Part shown: piece after piece, positions 27,601 through 39,400 of the stretch
Layout: every line of letters starts with the position of its first letter
Position numbering within the stretch: position 1 is the stretch's first letter
Source of the DNA: Tubulanus polymorphus
Taxonomy: Eukaryota > Nemertea > Palaeonemertea > Tubulaniformes > Tubulanidae
DNA length: 64,000 bases
NCBI RefSeq assembly: GCF_964204645.1
Contig: NC_134026.1
Coordinates: forward strand, 8,445,450 to 8,509,449
Direction: 5' to 3'
Notes under the pieces: model-generated
What the model was told of the DNA's origin: nothing
The model's input: only the letters and a program-made list of their open reading frames with translations
Databases searched by the model: none
Position numbers and translations under genes: made by a program

Positions 27601-29822
27601 ACATATGGCTGCCAACTTACTGTTACCGGTGCCCGAGTGCTATCAGTAGCAAGTTGAATTTCTTTCACTAACATTTCATCGAGATGGGAAAGAAAAGGTT
27701 CAAATTATCGATTAATCAAAGTTACGACCATCAGTAATATCTTTCACATTTTCTGTTCAGCGTCAAACAAATCAAATCGGTATTTTTTGCGAGAAAATAG
27801 TGACGAAATACCGAAAATCAGAAAGGTTGGCAGCTACAATAACTTCTGTCCTGCCAAAGGTTAGTCAGAAACGAGATTGCACAGTTTTCAAATCTACCGG
27901 GCAACTGTGGTTACCGGATACCGACAACTTTCTACTTTTGATACTCCTCAGGCATCAGATACCTGTAGAATGTCCGGTAGTTCATTTTCTAGGATTCATC
28001 CCGAAAATTTAGATCACGCATTTACACGATTTCCGGCTCTAAATCAGAGAATCGGTTTTTCGTTCTAACGCGCACGCGGCCACTGGTGATATCGAAAATG
28101 AAAATTTGATTCAATTTTTCATCGACTACATTCACAACATTCGAAGTCACCACTCGATCCAAATTTTCGTTTTTAACATTTCACATCATAGGCGCTCTCA
28201 AATATACTTGAGAAATATCGATCCTTGCAGTCGTAGAATAACCGTAGTCGTAGAATAACCGACTGCCTGGACAGCTGCGCTATTGTTCACACAGAGCAAT
28301 TCATTAATTAATACACATGGTAATCACTCTCGGAGAGCCCTGATGTTTAAGTAGACGCATTACTAAGATTACTACAGGCTATATATCGAGTCGAGAAGTT
28401 TTTTTTCCGATGACGTTGAATGCGACCATGATCTATAATTAATCGCGATATGACGGGAATGATGGATCTAAGTTGTATTTCCCCCCCCCCCCATTACTCT
28501 ACTCACGACATTCGCATTTTAGGTCGTAAATCTTTCGAGTCGATGATTAAAATCGCAGTTCGACCCGGTACTTTCGGCGCAACCGAATTTCAATCAACAA
28601 CAACTAAAAATATGGTATCGATTCAATCGGACCCTATCGAACAATTCCCGAATTAGCGATGGAAAGTATATCACTTTCTATCTATTCGGGAAGCGAGCGA
28701 GTAATGATAAGATTTTTTTTTTTTTGATGAAACGAGAAATTCCGACGGCAGCTCTCTGTAACGACGACCAGTTGACATTTGGTAGCGAGCTTTCTGTGTC
28801 CCTCATTATTCGACAGTGTCGTTTCAAAGCCGAGGTAAGCTGACAAAGGGCCTTCTCGAGCGAGCGAAAAACGAACGGTACATTTTTAAGCCTCGGCGTG
28901 CGCGTGAAGGGTTTTTCATCAGCTCTCTTGGAAAGGATTATAATCGGCACTCTCGAAGAAGAGCGACTGCGCTTCGTTAGCCGCGGCTGTTAAATTTCCT
29001 AGTTAGCTATACCCCTGACTGCGTTTCGGCTGAAAGTTTCCTACGCCACATGTTCGATAGGATAATACGGACATTCACCGCGTTAATACGTTAATACGCC
29101 GCCAGACTCAACCCGCTGACTAAAAAATTTTTTCGCGAGAGAAAATACTTCTTACGAAGGAAGAAGTAGTTATTCTCTCTCGAAAACAATTTTCCGCCAT
29201 CATCCCTGTAAATTAGCGCGCCATCGCTTTCGCGTGAAGAAAAGCTTTTTTCGCGAAAAAGAAGAATAGATGAACTCGCTCGCCGGGCGTACAGCGATTA
29301 AGTTATGAATAATTCGCTTAAATATGTCTAGCGACGAAACAGAAAATGACGTTTTAAAAATCCATCTCGGCCACAGCTTGCGAAGTCAAATGCGTTGCCG
29401 GCGTAAGATAGATGACTTTGTCGCAGATGGGATTTGCCGAAGGCTTCACCGAGAATATGAACATCTAATACAGCTTTACGCTATAAAGCCGCGCGACATA
29501 AGAACTAAGTAATTCTATTACACAACACGAGCTGCTGAAAAAAGCGACTAATTTCGCTATGAGTGAGTGCTACTTAAAAGGAAGCTTAAAACGAATCATC
29601 ATTCGACCGATGTTTGCTTTCAGTCGTACTATTCCAACCATTCAGGTCGATTTAGACTAAAACATTGATACCTCGTTTCTCATTGGTCCACCCTGAAATT
29701 TACGTTTTGTAAAATCATGATCAAGCTAACCATAACAGAATTGGCAGCTATGGAAACAAACTGTTTACAAATCTTATGACAGTTTACAAAATGACCCAGC
29801 TGATTATGCGAAACACTGGTAT

Positions 29823-29872
<50 letters not shown>

Positions 29873-32800
29873 CTACAATCTTAGATATAATATATGGCCA
29901 CCTTATTCACACAATGGCGCGAACGTCGCAAACGGGAATGGTAAGTGTTTAGAACATTTGAAACTCGATTATACAAACAAGTCGCTGCGTGACGGCCTTT
30001 AAAATTTGAAATCCATAAACGCTGCTGCTACTTATTGGCCTGATGGGTAATACGCGCGAAAATCATCTAAAGGGCAGACGGCGAGAGGGACTGAGCGCTG
30101 TTTAACGGAGACGGCAGAAAAGCGACTCTTCAGGGGCGCAGCTAGCGGGTTGTCTGACATTTCAAAACTAGAGTGATAGGAACAGAACCGACTCGGAGTC
30201 GAAAAAACTGCGGAGAAAACAGCTACCATTTCACTATAATGGCTGTTTACTAAAGGAATGTGAATTATTTTTAGACACGCGCAAGAGCAACAGCTTACTT
30301 TAAAACTCGCTGATTACACCAGTAAGTATGCGCATACACCGGCGCTGAGAGACTGGTTACGTAAAAGCCCGAAATTCCCCGGTTCTTTCTCTCTCATTCT
30401 CTCACTCTCACTCTCTCACTCTCGTTTTTATGAATGACTCATCTCGAAAAGCAATTATAGTAAAGAGAGACAGAGAGGGGGAGAGCTAGTTGACTTTATA
30501 ATGAAAAATCCACTATACGCGCGAACGCAAAATAGTACGACGGTAGAAGTGGCCGATTTGATATTGACAATAAATGAACCGCATATAGAAAAAAGCTAAT
30601 AAGACACAGTTTTAATGATGCATAATATTCCCATTTAACGGAGTAGATCGATATTTTCATCATCGTCATCGTCATCGGTAAGTTGGTACATCAACGACGA
30701 CAACAAAAAAAAAAGAAAAAAAAGGCGACTTCTACGCGATATTTTGCGGGCGCGAACGAAGCCGATATTTTATGCGACGAAAGTGGAAAACTCCGATTAC
30801 CGTTGAAGTACGCATATTCGCGCCGAGTGCGAAGCTTCGAACGTAAATGGATGCCGGATATCTCCTCGGCGCGGTCTGCCTGAAATTACATGTGTAAACG
30901 GCGTCGTCGTCCAACGATTGGTTCATCCCTAGTATACTTAAATCGTATTAAACTTTAACGACTAATGGTCAATAAATGCTCTGCGCACAATACGGCAGTG
31001 CATCTTATTGACGCTGAAGTAGAGCTTCGCTTGAAAGCTGTAGTGCCTAATTAATACACTTGAAATCGTCAACCTTAAGTATTCGAGAACGATATAGAAC
31101 GTACTGTATAACTAACGCGCCCGCGTGCGGCGTGCACACATGGAATGGTACTTCATCTCGACGTCAAATGCTTCATAAATATAACATTGAACTATTACTA
31201 TACGGCGCGCATATAAAATTTGTTGTCGGCAGATCCGAGAAGAACTTCGAATATACATTAACCCTTCTAGTGCGTCTACACCGCACTGCGGTGTATTAAT
31301 CGGTGATGATTTCTAATAATGACTGCACTGGGGCATATCGATATGATCATCGATTAGTTATTTTCTCTATCGAAAGATGGTTAGTACCTGTGAGAAATAT
31401 TACATTATTAGCAACTAATGATACACCGCACGACGGTGAAGAAGACACACTATAGTAGTATGCCCATTAATAAACGCGCTGGGGGTGGGATTTTTCAAAT
31501 TTAGAAAGATGGTTGGCACGTGTCAGATATTGAGAAATATCATATTAGCAAATAACGATACACAGCACAACAATGAAGAAGGGATACACCGCACAACGGT
31601 GTAGAGACAAACTTTAGCAGTATGCCCATAAATCGACGCACTAGGGAAGGTTTTTCAAATTTTCCCAGCACTTCGGGTATGAATAAGTGAGTATGCTTCT
31701 GCTGCATTGACGAGGAGGGGAAAATCGAAATGTCAGCGTCGTGACGACTGAAGAACGAAATACCTCGTGCAAGCCCCCGTAGGGTATCGAAAACATTTTT
31801 AGCATTCGTTCTAATTCGATCATAATTGAACGCCCGCAGGGTGAACGCCGGTTTTTTGAAAGATTTTTTATCCGCACTGAATGTTACTCGAAGGAAATGT
31901 AACACAAATTCATTGCAAACAAATTTTAAGTCAATAATCTTTGCAGATTTATGATTGAAAGTTCAGTCAGCCACGTGCCACTGACTTGCAACGTACATCA
32001 ACCCATTTCCGCAGTTCACCTCGGTTGAATAACTGTACTCTCAGGAATTGAATCTAACTTTCGAATATATAATTCAGTCTTGCTGGGTTCTCTAGGGTTT
32101 CCCCATTTCATTTTCCATAGCTTTTAACCGATACCCAGGTAATCAAATTTCCCCTACCCCTAAGTTACACATCGCCAACCTAGAACGGGCATTGCAGGCC
32201 CATTCAAAGTAAATACGTAAATCAGTGCCAATTATCAATACCACCGATAAAGCGTTTTCAAAAAAGTCTGCTATCAAATTCGTAGTAAGACATTAAGGCA
32301 TATACGCTAAAAATTGAAATTGAAGGAAAACCTTATTTTCAGACCAGTTCTCTGATTTTCAATACATTTTCCTACACTCATACATGAGAACCCAAGACCC
32401 TCGGTTCAAAGAGAAAGTGTCGAATTTCTGCAAAAAAAACCCTTTATCCCAAAAGCTAGTAGTGCTGCTGTCTCGATAACCAGATATCAGTTACGCAACC
32501 GACCCTGACAAAAAGACATTACATTCAGTTTTCTAGTAATCTCATCGGCTAGTAAGCCATCGAGTAATTTCCATTTTCACCACCACCGCCCCCCCCATGC
32601 GGGCTGGCGCATCCCGATCGTGGTAGCTCGGATCATCGACGGCGCATAATACGACGATCAACGCGCGCAAACATGATCACATTTCCATGCGAATATCGCC
32701 ATTTCGAAGACGCGGCGAACGCATGCGATATCGCAATTTCGACGAAGATGACGCTCGGGTCATTTTTACACGAGTCTCCTAAGATAGGCGCGCCTCTCCG

Positions 32801-35106
32801 TGATATCCTCCATTATGGCGAGGTCACTACCATCAATCAGCGCTCGCGCGGAGTATGACCGAGAATTGCTACGTCGTAGTTATGGCCCGAAAGCGCCCGG
32901 ACAATGACGACAGAATTACACGAAATTACTCAATCCGGAGTAATCTTCGAAAAAATACGCGATCGTCGTCGCCCTCATCATCATCATCATCATCATCATC
33001 TTCACCCTCATCATCATCGTCGGATGAATGGAACGGGTATACCGCGGTCAGTGAGCGACGATGTCAACGCGACCACCGATCCAATGACGGACGACGAACT
33101 CGAAGTAATACTCGAATCTCATTACGATTTGATAAACCGATTTTCCGAGCTCTGAAGTTTCGCAGCCGTACCGTACCGACACGCGTTGGTCGTCGTTGGT
33201 CAATTAAAGCGTAAAGCAGAATCAGCCGCTAATAACGGGGCCTCGTAATATTCAATGAAACCGGGCGACGACGTACATGAAATATTGATGTTCGAAGTCG
33301 TGTTCGACATGGACGAGAACATCATCGTCGTCAGACGACGACAACAGCAGACGACAAGACGAATTATTGACCACTAATGGCGAATTCTCGAAAAACGACG
33401 ACATCTACGCACGTCGAGAGAAAGAGAGAAACGTCGGAAATCGATGCGAAAACCGCGGATCAACCCCGAACATGCGCCGCGGCACCCTCACTCTCTCTAC
33501 CTGATTCGTACTCGCGATGGCAGTAAAACACCGGGGAAATTTTAAATGATTTTTTCGTCATCAAACGGTGGACATTGTCGACTATAGCATGTATACCTGG
33601 AGATAGACGTCGATGTCTCCGGAACTGCATGGTTTGGTTAATCGCCCGTATCGGAAACACGAAACGTAACTGATTTTTCGACCATCTTCAAATACTCTGT
33701 TGTAAGGATACTTCGCGTTTAGTAACTGGCCGCGTCACGACTTTCAAAGACTCTTGAGTCCAACCCATACAATGCGCGGAAACAGGGATACACAGAAACT
33801 CGAAATCGAATCTCGGAAACATCGATGAAAGAGGGAAATGCTCGGAAATATGTTTCTGTCTCCTGTTTCCCTCAGTAGTATACGGTTGGGGGCTTAATTT
33901 TGACATTAAACGTGACTGAATGCCCCTACGGGCGTTTACCGAGAAAATCTCATAACTCAACCTACCTTGCCGATTTTCTCCATAACCTTTTTGATATCCT
34001 CCTCGGTGGTGCTAGTAGACACGCCTCCGATGAAGATCTTCTTCGTTTTAGTCATCATCTGCAGAAGAAAATAGGGAAATCAATGAAAACATTGTTACGT
34101 ATAATTTGACGTACGGGTAAACATAAATGTTGGTGTCGATGTGTGACTGCAATGTATATAGCCGTGATTACACGATTTGGACTGCATCGCAATGGTCCGG
34201 ATTAGACTCGGTCAAATTTAGCCCATGCTGATTAAGGGAATGCATACGCACATTAACCACTCACTCGATACTAAACAACGCTGTGACAAAGCGAAGAGAG
34301 TCACTTCCAAACCCATTCAGCATCCACTGCTCCGATGTTATCGGTCACGAGCCCATTTGACACCCATGTAAAATGATTGGCCCGGGCCTAGTCTGGTATG
34401 GGCCAAATGAAGCCCAAGAGAATAAAGCTCGAGTGATCGCGGCTTACGTGTTGAGTGCGAACTTGCTATCATAGCCATTATCAGATTCTGCAACTGATAA
34501 TTCGATCCAAATTCATTCGGAAAACGAAAAATACTGTGGCTTATACACCAATTGCTTCAGGGCTATTTTCTAGTTCGATTTGATATCGACTCACACGTAG
34601 ATATGTTAAAATCTACGCCGTTAGAAATTTGTTCTGTCATATCAATTATTGCTTCATTTTAACGAATAACTTCGGGCCTAATGGGTAGAGGCTGGCTAAC
34701 GTTCATTCTAGCTATCAAAGAAATATTGATAGTTCATGATATATGCGATGATGGTAACTAACTCATGCCCCAAAACAATACAATACAATTAACTTTATTC
34801 GCGTTAAAGAGTCAAGGTAACCACAGCCCGAATGCTAACTAATCCCACCAAATGTAAATCTAGGTCTTAGTCCATAGTCCTAGTTTTCCAGCTCGAATTG
34901 TCAAATCTAGTAAGTTGGTATCGTGATGGATGCTTTCTGAATTTTGCATGATATTCAGTAGATATCTCAGCGGTTATGAAACAAGCTTTTAAACGGGGAA
35001 AAACTCCTAAAAAAAAAGGTTTAGAGAAGTTGCATCTATCTCTCTAATCCCTCGGCAGGGATGCGCAAAAACAAGCTCAGCTAACGTCATCACCTTCACC
35101 TTCACA

Positions 35107-35151
<45 letters not shown>

Positions 35152-36346
35152 TATTGTATTTTCCGAAGTGAGAAAATAAATATAGCGCACAAAAACAGCT
35201 ACGGATTTTTGTCGACCGACGCAACTGAACTAAAACTGTGATCGCTTAAGCTGTTTAGTATACTCCTACGTACGTACATTTGACAAATTGTAGTATTGCC
35301 GGTTTGCCTAAAGATAATTGCAAAAAGATATATAAAAGGTATGGAGATGCGGAACGTTATTCCAATATATGATAAAGGGGATTCGCGAGTGCTCTGATAT
35401 GTCGGTACAAATTGTATCCTTTCTTCTTCGTCTGAAAATGGACGGTTTTCTTCACTTTCATCGGGGTGGAATTGCCTACCACGCTGACATAAGCCGCAAT
35501 CATCTTGAGACGGTTTGGCCCAAACCAGGCCCGAGTCAACTTGGCCCGTGCCTAATTAGAGAGCCTCAGATACTTAACAATGCTTAATCGAAGCTATCAG
35601 AACCAGTTGCAATTGGCACGCAATAATTTGTCTAATGCTAACTATGACTCAGAAGTGGCCCGACGTTTCTCACAGGGCAATTTTGGCCCGGGCCAAACAT
35701 TTGGCACCCGTGCGAACAGTTCTTCACGGCCAAAAACAGCCGTGTAATCACGGCATTTGTCTCACACCACTCTGACAGTCTCAAATCTGTCTTCTATGAA
35801 CTGTTCAATTATCTCGATGCTAAATGATGTCACTCGCGAGATGTAGGTATATAATTGAGTGAGCGGGTTGGAATTTATGGTCATCTAGGGAGTGCGGCGG
35901 CAAGTCGTGCATACCGAGGCGCTGCAGCCGGCGAAGCCCCACCCATGAATTGACATTTCAATTGCGTGTTTGTTTTTCGTTGACGATGGACTTAAGAAAC
36001 TCGATTTAAGTGATTCGACGATGACGCGGAATTTCAAAAGCGTATACAGACACACGCACGCGCGGCGCGAGCGGTAGAATGCAGCTAAAAATAATATCAG
36101 TCGTCGGCGTTGTCGTTTTCGATCTATAATGCATCCGATTCCGGCGTGTATAGACTTTTCACTTTTTCAAATACCATCGAGCGCCTGAAGGCACCAGCAA
36201 CAGCAGCAGCAGCAGCCGTAGCAGTAGCAGCAGCAGCAGCATTCCAGCAGAAGCTAGTGAGGAGGACTCGGAGTGATAACGACGACAAAGATTTCATTGA
36301 ATGAATCGGTAGCAAGTATGGCTACAACTGCACTACTGCCATATAC

Positions 36347-36428
<82 letters not shown>

Positions 36429-39400
36429 CCATAAATATAGATAAATTGCGCATCCAGACGTAAGTGATTTGATAGCAAGGCGGGGAATATCGATTCTTGT
36501 AATATAATCGCTTTTCGTTTCGCTGGTAGAAAGTAACGTATTAATAACTTCGTAACTCGAACTTTTCGTCCGTGTAAGAGAAGAACATGTAAAAGTCACG
36601 AGTCAAGAGGCCGCTTGACGTAAACGACGTAAAGCTCTAAGGAAAGAAAACACGAAATCAAACGTCCTCAATCCATAAGCTGTCAGGAAGTTTAGTATAC
36701 ATAGTGTCTATTATTGCTCGGAGAAATCAAGGGATAATCCATCACAATTACTCGCAGTGCAGAATAGCTCATTTCCACGGTGCGGTTTTATAGACCGGTA
36801 TTACCTTTAACCCGGGGGGAGGGGGGCTAACTCAATTCATTTTCAATTGAGTAAGCCCCCTGCGTGAAAGGTAATACGGGCCTATAAAACCGGTCCCAGA
36901 TGATTTCCACGTGTAACAAGTTCGTGTCATTTTGTAGTATAAATAATAAATAGTCAAGTCATTCATATGACATAAGATTGGATGAGGTGGGCCCAAAAAT
37001 CATAACCTTTCCAATCAATTAACACAGTCAGACATAGACAGAAACTGTCTGCAATGTCGACATACTTCACTGACTTGTCGCTGATTTTAAGCTTCTTTTT
37101 TTTTTTACAAAATCGACTATTCCCTGACTTTTTGGAAGTAAAGAAAATTCCGTGACCTCTCCCTGATTTGCAGGTAAGTGGCCGCGCTGCGGTGGGCCCC
37201 CGAGAGTTGACGCGACGCACATTCATCGACGTTACCATTATCGGCGTCTGGCTCTTCGTCGACCGTATATTCGACACGATATAAATTCCGGACGAGCGTC
37301 TCGGGTGTCGACGTCATCGCTATTTCCCCCGTCCTATCAGGCGGCGTTATCAAATTCTCATCCATGACCGATTCGACGCGACGCCGCCGATTGTGTCTCG
37401 AATACGCCGGCGATCAGATCGCGCTCGCGAGCGTCGCGCACGTCGCCGTCATCGTTCGAACGAGCCCCGATTCGCTTCCGATCCCGATTCGATAATCGAA
37501 TTTCCCGGCGCGAATGATATCGTCGTAGATTTAATTTTTCGCAGTCGTCGCCCGGGCGCGTATTTAGAAAGCTTCGTTTTCAATTAGCAAAACTGAATAG
37601 GAAAAGACAACGAGGTAGAAGAGCAAAGAGGAAAGAACGCGTTCGCAGTCGATAGAAAATTCGGCCGTGTTTCCTACGTGGCGGCCAGTTTTGTTTTCCG
37701 TCCCTTTTCTATACGCTGATTTTCCATACCCCTAATTACCTATCACCAACCTGGAACAGGCAATGTAGGTCCATTCATTGAAATAAAGTGCCAATTATCA
37801 GTACCATTGAATAACTGCGAGACTATGAATGTGTTATCTGGAAAGTGGCAACTCCCTGTTTTATCGATATTGTTCGTCAGACAATTCGGCATGCAGCCTG
37901 AAATTCATAACGGAAGGAAAAACATATTTCGAGAAGACCACTTTCCAATTCTCCATAGCCAAGCGATAAATAAACCATGCGTTTTCCATAGCATTCCCAA
38001 ATTCCCATTTTCCATCCAAAACTGCCCAAGACGTTCCAAAACCGGGCAAGAACCCCCCTGTTTTTGGTGTCGTCATAGTCTCTGGTCGTGATCTATGATT
38101 CACGAAGATTACGCGCACCGATCATCTCCCGCGCCATCGGAGACCTCGTTCGGTGCGTGCTCCGCCGCTGTCTCTTGGGCATATGCCGGATTTAGCGAGC
38201 GCTAGTGAAATATTATTACTCAACGTTTAAACGGAGCGACCGGAGATTTCTGACGGGTTATGCGCGCGCAGATAATGCCGCGGCCGTCTCGTCTGAAATA
38301 GCCATTATCGTAATCCGAAATGAAATAGAATGAATAATTCATTCGACGCGACGTTTTTAATCAGTATTTAATCTTTCGAAAGTTGTTTTTCGCGCTCGCC
38401 TGATTACGACGGCACGTAACGAAAATTTCACGAATTAAAAAACATTAAAAGCCTTTTCTTGTCCGGCCGCTGAAACGCTTTTGATATCAGCGCTGCTACT
38501 AACGGTAAACCTTGCCTTACTCAGACATGCCCGCCTCTTTCGACTAATTCGGACAAAACTTGTCTTTCCTCTCTTGGACTTTGTTGGACAGTTGTACTCT
38601 CTTTGACAGCTGAACTCTCGGACAGTTGGACTCTCTTTGACAGTTGGACTCTCTTGGACAGTTTGTCGAGAGTAAGCCGAGGTTTACTGTACTTCTGCTC
38701 ATTAATAGGCCGTCTGTATACGCGATTTATTTTCGGACAGATCGCGTCTCCATTCATCTTCGGCGAGGGGAAGTCTTTTAAATAAATCATATCAGCCGAG
38801 AGAGCAACTGTCCGGTGAGCATAATAGCGAGGTAAAAATCCGTAATCCGCCACCTGAACCCTCGAAGGACGCGAGGCAGATGAGAATATACGCGCAAGCG
38901 TCTAATGGTATGGTAGATGTATACGGACTGTGTCACTGTCTCCGTCCTCACATACAGTAGGAATGCTAATTGATATTCTCACCGTCACGTCATTGTGTAC
39001 CCACGGACGGATCAACACTATAGTGGACGAGTAAAAACCTTTGACAAGCAATCAAGTAATTTGTTTCAGTCGTGTAAACTGACACGCTGGTTGAGCAATT
39101 TTCGTCATCCTCGTCGTCGTCGTCACGATGATCGTAATGGATTAAGCCCACCGCTGTCGTCGAAGAGAAGGACGAACGAAACTAGCCGATCAATTAATAC
39201 ACAACGTTCAACTCGTATCGCGACGAGCTGAATTCGTTATAACAGGATGATGGCATGGCGCTACCGATGACAGCGAGAGAGGATGAAGGGTGACACTACA
39301 CTGAGGTAGAAGGAAGTGAGGCTGATAGATAAATAGATATTCATTTTCATTAAGGCGTTAATTAACATTATTATATACATAAATACATATGATATAGGTA

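Larger units (their letters stand above)
7471..33965 (-). other. 26.5-kb intron of the Musashi-like gene
   Basis: This intron separates the two exons that encode the first half of RRM2. It contains the minisatellite at 8593-9304, several (TA)n tracts, tRNA-like repeats, a polypurine block, tandem duplications near 18, 20, 21 and 31 kb, a 134-bp MITE-like element and CpG-rich blocks (about 21700-22100, 27100-27370, 32600-33450). No protein exon recognisable to me occurs in it. Small ORFs of unclear status are listed separately. Confidence 0.75.
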
